This document shows, one piece after another, positions 1 to 7,039 of a stretch of DNA of 12,223 nt. The stretch comes from Parvibaculum sp. (lineage in GTDB: Bacteria > Pseudomonadota > Alphaproteobacteria > Parvibaculales > Parvibaculaceae). The notes beneath the pieces were generated by a model that had not been told where the DNA came from, did no database searches, and was given only the letters and a program-made list of their open reading frames with translations. A program made the translations under genes and the position numbers. Position 1 is the stretch's first letter. Each line of letters opens with the position of its first letter. The stretch spans positions 1 to 12,223 of the forward strand of contig JAGUWA010000328.1 of assembly GCA_020062605.1 (NCBI GenBank), given 5' to 3'.

Positions 1-228
1 CTTGCAGGGGTCGGCGTCCTGATTTATGCGGGCACCGGCGTCGTGACGATGCTGCTTGGCGAAAATTTCCTGGGCTACAACGTGCTCTCGCACGATCCGA
101 AGCACGGGCAGGAATGGGGCATCATCGTCGTCGAGTTCGGCGTCGGTCTGACCGTTGCATCCGTGATGATGTCGATTTTCATCGCCTTCGCTTGCCACAA
201 TCCGCCTATCAAGGACGAGGAATGGTGA
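1..228 (+). CDS. mnhB: Na+/H+ antiporter subunit MnhB (MrpB), C-terminal part
   Basis: The reading frame is open from the first base of the window, so the gene starts upstream and only the last 75 residues are seen. MnhB/MrpB is a membrane subunit of the multisubunit monovalent cation/proton antiporter, which exchanges Na+ (or K+) for H+ across the inner membrane. The visible part holds one hydrophobic segment at the 5' edge, a loop with the sequence HGQEWGIIVVEFGVGLTV that matches the family's C-terminal block (usually like GIxxIExGVGLTV), and a final membrane helix ending in KDEEW. An ATG at 43 lies inside the conserved domain and is not the start. The stop codon overlaps the next gene by one base (TGATG), suggesting coupled translation. 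Family assignment rests on the C-terminal block and on mnhC and mnhD following directly. Confidence 0.85.
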   Translation, partial: LAGVGVLIYAGTGVVTMLLGENFLGYNVLSHDPKHGQEWGIIVVEFGVGLTVASVMMSIFIAFACHNPPIKDEEW

Positions 229-644
229 TGCCTGAAATCATCCTCGACCTCGATTTCGTTCTCGGCCACTACAACTACTGGATGTTCGTCATCCTGATGA
301 TGACGGGCCTCTACGTGACGGTGAGCCGCGGAAATCTCATCAAGAAGATCGTCGGGCTGAACCTGTTCCAGACGTCTGTCTTCATGCTCTATATTTCGAT
401 GGGCAAGATCGTCGGCGGTACGGCACCCATTCTCACCGGCGACCCGGACACCGTCTATTCGAACCCGCTGCCTCACGTCCTCATCCTCACCGCCATCGTG
501 GTCGGCATCGCCACGACGGCGCTCGCGCTCGCGCTTGTCATCCGCATTCGCGAGACCTACGGCACGGTCGAGGAAGACGACATTCTGAAAATGGAGCATG
601 AGATGGACTTCGGCGTGCGCAAGCCCGATGGAGGCAGCCGCTGA
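228..644 (+). CDS. mnhC: Na+/H+ antiporter subunit MnhC (MrpC, NuoK-like)
   Basis: This 138-residue membrane protein is the NuoK-like subunit of the Mrp/Mnh cation/proton antiporter. Three hydrophobic segments are visible: the first just after HYNYW, the second around NLIKKIVGLNLFQTSVFMLY, and the third in NPLPHVLILTAIVVGIATTALALAL. The stretch PLPHVLILTAIVVG-ATTAL is the most characteristic MrpC/NuoK-type signature. The C-terminal tail after the last helix is acidic and soluble (VEEDDILKMEHEMDF), making the protein somewhat longer than typical MrpC (about 110-125 residues). I chose ATG 228 because it overlaps the mnhB stop in a TGATG junction, with GAGG at 217-220 as ribosome binding site. 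ATG 222 is equally possible and adds two residues. The stop again overlaps the next start as TGATG. Confidence 0.92.
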   Translation: MPEIILDLDFVLGHYNYWMFVILMMTGLYVTVSRGNLIKKIVGLNLFQTSVFMLYISMGKIVGGTAPILTGDPDTVYSNPLPHVLILTAIVVGIATTALALALVIRIRETYGTVEEDDILKMEHEMDFGVRKPDGGSR

Positions 645-2152
645 TGCTCGACATCGTCAAAGCAAATCTGCCCGCACTGCAGGTGGTGGTGCCGCTCGTC
701 GCAGCGCCCATCTGCGCCATGCTGGGCCGGGGTGGCCGGGCATGGGGATTTGCCACCTTCATATCCTTCCTGACCTTCGCGATCTCCGTTTCCCTTTTTT
801 CCGCTACCTATGCCGGCCAGCCGATCTCCTATGAGATGGGCGGCTGGGCGCCACCGATCGGCATCGAATACCGCATTGACGGCCTGAACGCCTTCGTTCT
901 GATGATCGTTTCAGGTGTCGCCGCCCTCGTGATGCCCTATGCGCGCCGCAGCGTTGCCGTGGAAATTCCCGCCGAGCGGCAGGCCTTTTTCTACACCGCC
1001 TTTCTCCTCTGCCTCACGGGCCTGCTCGGCGTGACGATCACGGGAGACGCATTCAACGTCTTCGTCTTCCTCGAAATTTCGTCGCTTTCGACTTACGCGC
1101 TGGTTGCTTCCGGCGCGTGGCGCAACAAGCGCGCCCTGACCGCTGCCTACAACTATCTGATCATGGGTACGGTCGGCGCCACCTTCTTCGTCATCGGCAT
1201 CGGCATGCTCTACATGATAACGGGCACGCTCAACATGGCGGACCTCGCCATGCGGATCGCCGAGCATGGCGACAGCCGGACGCTGCGCATGGGCTTCGTC
1301 TTCATATTCGTCGGCATCGGGCTGAAGCTGGCCATGTTCCCGCTGCACCTCTGGTTACCCAATGCCTATAGCTTCGCTCCCTCCGCCGTGACGTCTTTCA
1401 TCGCGGCGACAGCGACGAAGGTCGCGGTCTACGTTCTCCTCCGCTTCATGTTCACCATCTTCGGCTTCGACTATGCATTCCAGGCGTCGACACTCGAAAA
1501 CGTGCTTCTTCCCGTCGCCATAGTTGCCATGTTCGCGGCCTCGCTCGTCGCCATCTTCCAGGATGACCTCAAGCGCATGCTCGCTTATTCGAGCATTGCG
1601 CAAATCGGCTACATGCTTCTCGGTCTCGCCTTCCTGACGCCTACCGGGCTCGTCGCGACCATCGTGCACCTCTTCAACCACGCTGTAACGAAGGGTGCGC
1701 TTTTCATGGTCGCTGGATGTTTCGTCCTGTCCGCTGGCACGAGTTCGATTTCGAGCCTTCGCGGCATCGGGCGGGATATGCCTTGGACGACGGCCGCCTT
1801 CGTGGCGGGAGGTCTCAGCTTGATCGGCCTTCCACTGACGGTCGGCTTCATCAGCAAATGGTACCTGGTGCAGGCGTCGCTCGAACTCGGCTGGTGGCCT
1901 GTGGCGCTCCTCATCATGGCCTCTTCGCTCCTTGCGGTCATCTATGTCTGGCGCGTCGTCGAAGCGGCTTATCTTCAGCCCGCACCCGAGGGTGTTACCC
2001 GTCGCGAAGCACCGCTATCGATGCTCGTTCCGGCATGGATACTGGTCGGCCTTTCGATCTGGTTCGGCATCGATGCGACCCTCACCACGACCGCGGCAAG
2101 CCGCGCCGCCGATACGCTTATCGGCTCGTCGCAAATTCTCTGGCAGGAGTAA
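644..2152 (+). CDS. mnhD: Na+/H+ antiporter subunit MnhD (first D-type transporter)
   Basis: This 502-residue polytopic protein belongs to the proton-conducting transporter family shared by MrpA/MrpD and complex I NuoL/M/N, with about 14 predicted membrane helices. The residues expected of the ion path are present: Glu144 in the TM5 segment VFVFLEISSLS, Lys228 and His235 in GLKLAMFPLHLWLP, Lys259 in the TM8 segment ATATKVAVY, and Lys350 in the TM12 segment NHAVTKGALF. The family block DDLKRMLAYSSIAQIGY is at residues 307-323. Length and motifs are standard for MrpD, so I regard this as the orthologue of MnhD. It is the first of three related proteins in the operon. The start overlaps the mnhC stop by one base, and the next gene begins six bases after its stop. 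Confidence 0.93.
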   Translation: MLDIVKANLPALQVVVPLVAAPICAMLGRGGRAWGFATFISFLTFAISVSLFSATYAGQPISYEMGGWAPPIGIEYRIDGLNAFVLMIVSGVAALVMPYARRSVAVEIPAERQAFFYTAFLLCLTGLLGVTITGDAFNVFVFLEISSLSTYALVASGAWRNKRALTAAYNYLIMGTVGATFFVIGIGMLYMITGTLNMADLAMRIAEHGDSRTLRMGFVFIFVGIGLKLAMFPLHLWLPNAYSFAPSAVTSFIAATATKVAVYVLLRFMFTIFGFDYAFQASTLENVLLPVAIVAMFAASLVAIFQDDLKRMLAYSSIAQIGYMLLGLAFLTPTGLVATIVHLFNHAVTKGALFMVAGCFVLSAGTSSISSLRGIGRDMPWTTAAFVAGGLSLIGLPLTVGFISKWYLVQASLELGWWPVALLIMASSLLAVIYVWRVVEAAYLQPAPEGVTRREAPLSMLVPAWILVGLSIWFGIDATLTTTAASRAADTLIGSSQILWQE

Positions 2153-2158
2153 GTCGCA

Positions 2159-3664
2159 ATGACCGATGCGAACGCCCTCCTCCTCGCCCTCGCGATCCCC
2201 GCCATCGCCATGTTCCTGATCGCGGCTTCCGGTAGCCGCCCGAACATCCGCGACGGGATAAGCGTGGCGGCCTCGATCGCCACCTTCGCCGTCGTCCTGC
2301 GCCTCCTCGAATCCATCATTGCGGGCGCGCGCCCTTCGGTGACCCTGGTCGAGGTGATGCCCGGCCTCGTAATCAACTTCTCGATCGAACCGCTCGGCAT
2401 GCTCTTCGCCACGGTCGCTTCGGGGCTGTGGATCGTGACCGCGATCTATTCGATCGGCTATATGCGCGGAGCGCATGAGAAGAAGCAGACGCGCTTCTAT
2501 ATCTGCTTCGCACTGGCCATTGCCGCCGCACTCGCCATCGCCTTTTCCGGCAACCTCTTCACGCTCTTCATCTTCTACGAAGTGCTGACGCTCTCGACTT
2601 ACCCCCTCGTCGCGCACAAGGAAACGCCGGAGGCCCGCGCCGGCGCGCGCGTCTATCTCGGCATCCTGATGACCACATCGATCCTGTTCCTGCTGGTCGC
2701 CGTCATCTGGACATGGAGCCTCACCGGCACGATGGAGTTCCGCGCGGGCGGTATTCTCGAGGGGAACATCGACCCGGTCTTCGTTCCGTTCCTGCTGGCG
2801 CTCTTTGCCTTCGGCATCGGCAAGGCGGCACTCATGCCTTTCCATCGCTGGCTGCCAGCCGCCATGGTCGCGCCGACGCCTGTCAGCGCGCTGCTTCATG
2901 CCGTTGCCGTGGTGAAGGCCGGTGTCTTCACCATGCTCAAGGTCGGCACTTATATTTTCGGCATCGGCTTCCTCGGCAGGACCGGCGCCTCCGAATGGCT
3001 CGTCTGGCTTGCGGCCGCAACGATCCTGATTGCTTCCATCGTTGCTCTCACCAAGGACGACCTGAAAGCCCGGCTCGCCTACTCGACGGTCAGCCAGCTC
3101 TCCTACATCACCCTCGGTATGGCCCTGGCAAACCAGATGGGGGTCGTCGGTGGTGCCATGCACATCGTCATGCACGCGATGGGCAAGATCACGCTTTTCA
3201 TGTGCGCAGGCGCCATCTACGTAGCCGCGCACAAGACCAAGGTGAGCGAGCTCGACGGTCTCGGCCGCAAGATGCCCCTCACCTTCATCGCCTTTGCCAT
3301 CGCCTCGTTCAGCATCATCGGCCTTCCGCCCTTTGGAGGCGCCTGGAGCAAGTGGTATCTCCTGCTCTCGGCCGCAGATGCCGGACAACTTGTCATCATC
3401 GGTGTGCTGATGTTGAGTTCGCTCCTCAACGTCGCCTATCTTCTCTCCATTCCGGCGCGGGCCTTCTTCTCCCCACCGAAAGACCAGATGGCGCATTCGC
3501 TTGGCGCCGCGGCTTTGCCCTCGAAAGGGTGGGAGGAAGCGCCTCTCTTCTGCCTCGTTCCGATCTGCCTCACCGCATTGGGCTGCATTGTGCTCTTCTT
3601 TGCCGTCGGCGGCATTTACGAATACCTGCTCAGCATCCCGATTTCGCCGGAGACCGCGCCATGA
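2159..3664 (+). CDS. Second D-type cation/proton antiporter subunit (NuoL/M/N-like)
   Basis: This 501-residue polytopic membrane protein is a paralogue of the preceding MnhD and has the same proton-conducting transporter domain. Visible ion-path residues are Glu141 in FIFYEVLTLSTY, Lys222 and His229 in GKAALMPFHRWLP, His247 and Lys253 in ALLHAVAVVKAGVF, and Lys343 in MHAMGKITLF. The DDLKARLAYSTVSQLSY block is at residues 300-316. SALLHAxAVVKAGVF resembles the equivalent helix of NuoL, NuoM and MrpA, so this protein may take the place MrpA fills in classical Mrp. That role is inferred, not shown. The ribosome binding site AGGAG (2145-2149) lies within the end of the previous gene. The stop overlaps the next start in an ATGA junction. 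It is often annotated simply as 'antiporter subunit D family'. Confidence 0.9.
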   Translation: MTDANALLLALAIPAIAMFLIAASGSRPNIRDGISVAASIATFAVVLRLLESIIAGARPSVTLVEVMPGLVINFSIEPLGMLFATVASGLWIVTAIYSIGYMRGAHEKKQTRFYICFALAIAAALAIAFSGNLFTLFIFYEVLTLSTYPLVAHKETPEARAGARVYLGILMTTSILFLLVAVIWTWSLTGTMEFRAGGILEGNIDPVFVPFLLALFAFGIGKAALMPFHRWLPAAMVAPTPVSALLHAVAVVKAGVFTMLKVGTYIFGIGFLGRTGASEWLVWLAAATILIASIVALTKDDLKARLAYSTVSQLSYITLGMALANQMGVVGGAMHIVMHAMGKITLFMCAGAIYVAAHKTKVSELDGLGRKMPLTFIAFAIASFSIIGLPPFGGAWSKWYLLLSAADAGQLVIIGVLMLSSLLNVAYLLSIPARAFFSPPKDQMAHSLGAAALPSKGWEEAPLFCLVPICLTALGCIVLFFAVGGIYEYLLSIPISPETAP

Positions 3665-4020
3665 CCGATCACCCGAACGGCGAAGGCGCCGGCATGCCGC
3701 CGCTTGCGCGCCTTCTCTCATTCATAGACAAGCCGCACAACGTCACCCGTGTGTTCTATCTCCTGTTGGCGGTCTGCATCGCGCTCGGCCTCTCCGATTT
3801 CCTCTATCACAAGCATGCCTATTTCGCGGTCGAGGAGTTCCCTGCGATCTACGGCATCTTCGGCTTTATCGCCTACGTCACGGTCATATTTCTCGCCAAG
3901 GGGCTGCGCCTCATCATCAAGCGTCCGGAGGACTACTACGAGCCCTTTGCCATAGACACGGAAGACGAGCGCGCCGCCGGAAGCGATCCGGAAGCGACGG
4001 GAGGCAAGCCGCATGCCTGA
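3661..4020 (+). CDS. Small two-helix membrane protein of the antiporter operon, unknown family
   Basis: I do not recognise a named family for this 119-residue protein. It has a polar N-terminus, a first membrane helix at about residues 30-48 (VFYLLLAVCIALGLSDFL), a short loop rich in His and acidic residues (YHKHAYFAVEEFPAIYG), and a second helix at about 62-84. The cytoplasmic-looking motif KRPEDYYE is at 87-94, followed by an acidic tail. The coding call is supported by tight junctions on both sides. ATG 3661 overlaps the previous stop as ATGA, with GGAG at 3649-3652 as ribosome binding site, and its 3' end overlaps the next gene by eight bases. The frame stays open far upstream of 3661, but that part lies over the preceding gene and is not coding. 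Being locked between two transporter subunits suggests an accessory or assembly subunit of this antiporter type. Confidence 0.8.
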   Translation: MTDHPNGEGAGMPPLARLLSFIDKPHNVTRVFYLLLAVCIALGLSDFLYHKHAYFAVEEFPAIYGIFGFIAYVTVIFLAKGLRLIIKRPEDYYEPFAIDTEDERAAGSDPEATGGKPHA

Positions 4021-5707
4021 GATCGGAACGCCGGCCCTTGTCTATATGATCGCCGCGCTGGTCGTACCATTCGTGCGCCCGGCAATGCTTCGTCAGCTCC
4101 TGTTGCTCGCAGTCCCTGTGCTGGGATTGCTCACATTCTGGCAACTGCCCTACGGGACCTACGGCGCCTTCAACCTGATGAACATGCACATCGGCCTCAT
4201 GCGGCTTGATGCGCTATCTTATGTTTTCGGCTTGATCTTCTCTCTCGCGGCTTTCCTCGCCCTGCTTTACGCATGGCATGTGCGTGACACCGTTCAACAG
4301 GTCGCAACACTGCTCTACGCAGGCGCCGGGCTTGGCGCTGTCTTCGCGGCGGACCTTGTCACGCTCTTCGTCTTCTGGGAAGGCACCGCCCTCGCCTCGG
4401 TCTTCCTCATATGGGCGCGCAGGACAGAGGGCGCTTATGCGACCGGCATGCGCTACCTCATCGTGCAGGTCGGCTCGGGCGTCATCCTGCTCGCGGGTAT
4501 CGTCTTGTTCTATCGGGAGACCGGCTCGATCGCCTTTTCAAGGATGGACCTCGAAAGTCCGGCCACATGGGCGATCTTCCTGGCCTTCGGTATCAAATGT
4601 GCGTTCCCGCTCCTTCATAACTGGCTGCAGGACGCCTATCCGGCCGCCACCATAACCGGAACGGTGACGCTCTCCGCCTTCACAACCAAGCTCGCGGTTT
4701 ACGCGCTCGCCCGTGGTTTTCCCGGCACCGAGCTTCTCATCTATATCGGCGCCACGATGACGCTCTTTCCGGTCTTCTTCGCCGCCGTCGAAAACAACCT
4801 GCGTCGCGTGCTCGCCTACAGCCTGAACAATCAGCTCGGCTTCATGGTCGTTGGTGTCGGTATCGGCACGCCGCTCGCTCTGAATGGCACAGTCGCTCAC
4901 GCCTTCTGCCACATTCTCTACAAGGCGCTGCTGTTCATGAGCGTCGGCGCGGTCATGTACCGCACCGGAACCAGCAAGGCGTCGGAGCTTGGCGGCCTCT
5001 ACAAGTCCATGCCGCTCACGATGATCTTCTGCGTCGTCGGCGCCATGTCGATCTCCGCCTTTCCGCTCTTTTCGGGCTTCATTTCAAAAAGCCTGATCCT
5101 GTCGGCGAGCGCCGACACGGGGCACTATTTCGTCTGGCTCGCGCTTGTTGTCGCTTCGGTCGGCGTGCTCGAACATTCGGGCATCAAAATTCCCTACTTC
5201 ACCTTTTTTGCGCACGACGCAGGCCATCGCGTGAAGGAAGCGCCGTTCCACATGCTGCTTGCCATGGGCATCACGGCCGCTCTCTGCATCGGTCTCGGTG
5301 TCTTCCCGTCGCTTCTCTACGGCATCCTGCCCTACGCGGTGGACTACACGCCCTACACGGTCACGCACGTCGTCACCCAGCTCCAGTTGCTGCTCTTCGC
5401 CGGCCTCGCTTTTGCCGTGCTCATCCGCACGGGCCTCTACCCGGCGGAAATCCGTTCGGTGAACCTCGACTTCGACTGGACTTATCGTCGTCTGCTGCCG
5501 GCGATCATCGGTGCGTTGCGCCATGTCATAGTCGGCACGTGGCGCTTCGGCGTTCGCATCACCATGGGACGCGTGGACAGGTTTGTCGCGGGCATTTACC
5601 GCGCACATGGACCGCAAGGTCCGCTCGCACGCACATGGCCGACAGGGTCCATGGTGCTGTGGATCGCGGTGCTTCTGGGTATGACGCTGGTGCTTGCCTA
5701 CATATAA
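4013..5707 (+). CDS. Third D-type cation/proton antiporter subunit with C-terminal extension
   Basis: This 564-residue polytopic protein belongs to the same proton-conducting transporter family. Ion-path residues are Glu123 in FVFWEGTALAS, Lys195 and His202 in GIKCAFPLLHNWL, Lys226 in FTTKLAVY, and Lys304 in CHILYKALLF. It departs from its two paralogues in having ENNLRRVLAYS at 260-270 where they have DDLKxxLAYS. It also has about 60 extra residues at the end: a basic, amphipathic-looking stretch (about 488-530), the motif HGPQGPLARTWPTGS (532-546), and a final membrane helix (547-563). An amphipathic segment followed by a last helix recalls the lateral helix of NuoL, which is only an analogy. 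ATG 4013 overlaps the previous gene by eight bases, with GGGAGG at 3999-4004 as ribosome binding site. It is the last gene of the antiporter operon; 57 bases separate it from coxG. Confidence 0.9.
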   Translation: MPEIGTPALVYMIAALVVPFVRPAMLRQLLLLAVPVLGLLTFWQLPYGTYGAFNLMNMHIGLMRLDALSYVFGLIFSLAAFLALLYAWHVRDTVQQVATLLYAGAGLGAVFAADLVTLFVFWEGTALASVFLIWARRTEGAYATGMRYLIVQVGSGVILLAGIVLFYRETGSIAFSRMDLESPATWAIFLAFGIKCAFPLLHNWLQDAYPAATITGTVTLSAFTTKLAVYALARGFPGTELLIYIGATMTLFPVFFAAVENNLRRVLAYSLNNQLGFMVVGVGIGTPLALNGTVAHAFCHILYKALLFMSVGAVMYRTGTSKASELGGLYKSMPLTMIFCVVGAMSISAFPLFSGFISKSLILSASADTGHYFVWLALVVASVGVLEHSGIKIPYFTFFAHDAGHRVKEAPFHMLLAMGITAALCIGLGVFPSLLYGILPYAVDYTPYTVTHVVTQLQLLLFAGLAFAVLIRTGLYPAEIRSVNLDFDWTYRRLLPAIIGALRHVIVGTWRFGVRITMGRVDRFVAGIYRAHGPQGPLARTWPTGSMVLWIAVLLGMTLVLAYI

Positions 5708-5708
5708 T
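5681..5708 (+). promoter_or_regulatory. Possible sigma70-type promoter for the cox operon
   Basis: A perfect TATAAT at 5703-5708 overlaps the stop codon of the third antiporter gene. It is preceded, after a 16-base spacer, by ATGACG (5681-5686), which matches TTGACA at four of six positions. A start site a few bases downstream would leave a leader of about 50 bases before coxG. An exact -10 hexamer is uncommon in such GC-rich DNA, but it lies partly in a coding sequence and the -35 match is modest, so this is a guess. Confidence 0.3.
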
Positions 5709-5764
5709 ATTCGGATGAAGCGCCACCGCGCGCGCCGGAAGCCAAACCAGGAAGGAGACGCCCC

Positions 5765-6415
5765 ATGGAAATGTCAGGCGAATACAGGATTCCGGCCCCG
5801 CGCGAGGAGGTCTGGGCTGCGCTCAACGATCCCGAAGTCTTGCGGAAGTCGATCCCCGGCGCAGAATCTGTCGAAAAGACCGCCGACGACGAGTTCGAAG
5901 CTGTCGCCAAGGCGAAGGTTGGTCCCGTGAGCGCTCGCTTCAAGGGCAAGGTGAAGCTCTCCGACATCGACCCGCCGAACGGCTACACGATTTCCGGCGA
6001 GGGCAATGGCGGCGCGGCGGGCTTCGCGAAGGGCTCGGCAAGAGTCACGCTGACCGAGGCCGACGGCGGCACACTTCTCTCCTATACCGTCAGTGCGCAG
6101 GTCGGCGGCAAGCTCGCCCAGATCGGCCAGCGCTTCATTGACTCCACCGCTTCGCGTATGTCGCAGGAATTTTTCGACAATTTCTCGCAGCTCGCGGGCG
6201 GCAGCCGTGTCGAACCCGCAGCTTCCGGGACGCCCGAACTCATCGACGAGATGGAACACGGCATCCCCACCAAATCGCCGGACTACGATGCGATTTCGCC
6301 GACCGGCGTGCCGCTCGTGCCGGATGAGGAAGCCGGCATGAGTTTTTCGCCCTGGGTCTGGGCGCCCCTTCTGATAATTGCTCTCATTTTGCTGGTTTGG
6401 TTCATCGGCATTTGA
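5765..6415 (+). CDS. coxG: CoxG family SRPBCC protein with C-terminal membrane anchor
   Basis: This 216-residue protein matches the carbon monoxide dehydrogenase subunit G family. Residues 1-145 form the SRPBCC (START-like) fold, with the hallmark opening SGEYRIPAPREEVWAALNDPEVLRKSIPG, the central KVGPVSARFKGKVKL, and the late GGKLAQIGQRFIDSTASRMSQEFFDNF. A low-complexity linker (about 150-195) leads to a single membrane helix at about 197-215, so the domain is probably tethered to the inner face of the membrane. Known CoxG proteins are linked to membrane recruitment of CO dehydrogenase and to passing electrons to quinone; whether this applies to a form II enzyme is inference. ATG 5765 has AAGGAG at 5752-5757 as ribosome binding site. 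The in-frame ATG at 5771 is less likely. It is the first gene of the cox cluster. Confidence 0.9.
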   Translation: MEMSGEYRIPAPREEVWAALNDPEVLRKSIPGAESVEKTADDEFEAVAKAKVGPVSARFKGKVKLSDIDPPNGYTISGEGNGGAAGFAKGSARVTLTEADGGTLLSYTVSAQVGGKLAQIGQRFIDSTASRMSQEFFDNFSQLAGGSRVEPAASGTPELIDEMEHGIPTKSPDYDAISPTGVPLVPDEEAGMSFSPWVWAPLLIIALILLVWFIGI

Positions 6416-6420
6416 GGAAC

Positions 6421-6451
6421 CGGCCTGCTGGCGCTTGACGGCGGCAGGCCG
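6421..6451 (+). promoter_or_regulatory. Hairpin in the coxG-coxS intergenic region
   Basis: CGGCCTGC (6421-6428) is the exact reverse complement of GCAGGCCG (6444-6451). A G-U and a G-C pair extend the stem to ten pairs, around a loop of about 11 bases. It begins six bases after the coxG stop. No run of T follows, so it is not a typical intrinsic terminator. A role in mRNA processing or stability, or partial attenuation setting coxG apart from coxSLM, is possible. The rest of the 110-base gap shows only the coxS ribosome binding site. Confidence 0.5.
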
Positions 6452-6525
6452 ACAGTCGAGACTCTTGAAAACGCAGCGGAAGGCCAATTCCGCCCGAGAC
6501 CCAGCCAATCCAGGGAGGTAGTCGC

Positions 6526-6990
6526 ATGCCCGTTGTGTCCATGACGGTCAACGGCAAGCCCGCAAGCGCCGATGTCGAGGCGCGCACGCTGCTTGTCCAG
6601 TTCATCCGCGAACAGCTCGGGCTTACCGGCACTCATGTCGGCTGCGACACCAGCCAATGCGGCGCCTGTGTCGTGCATGTGGATGGCCGCGCCGTGAAAT
6701 CCTGCACCATGCTCGCCGCGCAGGCGGAAGGCGCGGACATCGTCACCATCGAGGGGTTGGCGAAGGACGGCGAGCTGCACCCCGTGCAGGCCGCCTTCCG
6801 TGAGCATCACGGGCTTCAATGCGGTTTCTGCACGCCGGGCATGATCATGACCGCGGTGGACATGATCCGCCGCAAGCCGGACCTCGACGAGGAAACCGTG
6901 CGCGATGAGCTCGAAGGCAACATCTGCCGCTGCACCGGCTACCACAACATCGTGAAGGCAATCCTCGCCGCATCCCGGGAGATGCGCTGA
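6526..6990 (+). CDS. coxS: CO dehydrogenase-like small subunit, two [2Fe-2S] clusters
   Basis: This 154-residue protein is the iron-sulfur subunit of a molybdenum hydroxylase of the xanthine oxidase family; it passes electrons from the molybdenum site to FAD in CoxM. The N-terminal plant-type ferredoxin domain has Cys40, Cys45 and Cys48 in GCDTSQCGACVVHVDG, plus Cys60. The C-terminal helical domain has Cys99 and Cys102 in QCGFCTPGM, and Cys134 and Cys136 in NICRCTGYHNI. All eight cluster ligands are therefore present and the length is normal for the family. ATG 6526 has GGGAGGT at 6513-6519 as ribosome binding site. Its place before coxL and well ahead of coxM gives the S-L-M order typical of form II clusters. 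The cysteine motifs alone do not separate CO dehydrogenase from other members such as aldehyde or nicotinate oxidoreductases. Confidence 0.95.
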   Translation: MPVVSMTVNGKPASADVEARTLLVQFIREQLGLTGTHVGCDTSQCGACVVHVDGRAVKSCTMLAAQAEGADIVTIEGLAKDGELHPVQAAFREHHGLQCGFCTPGMIMTAVDMIRRKPDLDEETVRDELEGNICRCTGYHNIVKAILAASREMR

Positions 6991-7039
6991 CGGGGGAACG
7001 GGAGGTTTCACGTCCGAAAAAGCACGAGGAGGAAATCCA

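Noticed and set aside
43..228. mnhB as a complete 61-residue gene starting at ATG 43
   Set aside because: The frame is open to base 1 with family-like hydrophobic sequence, so ATG 43 is an internal methionine of a truncated gene.
2713..3660. Upstream extension of the small two-helix protein to a 435-codon frame
   Set aside because: This part overlaps the second transporter in another frame and reads as Arg/His-rich nonsense. The real start is ATG 3661 with a ribosome binding site and an ATGA junction.
2015..3721. Open frame of 568 codons on the minus strand
   Set aside because: It lies antisense to the second transporter gene, is full of charged residues and Arg/Asp/Gly/Glu runs typical of the complement of GC-rich hydrophobic coding DNA, and has no family-like motif.
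6421..6451. Intrinsic terminator after coxG
   Set aside because: The hairpin is good, but no T-rich tract follows, so it is listed as a hairpin only.
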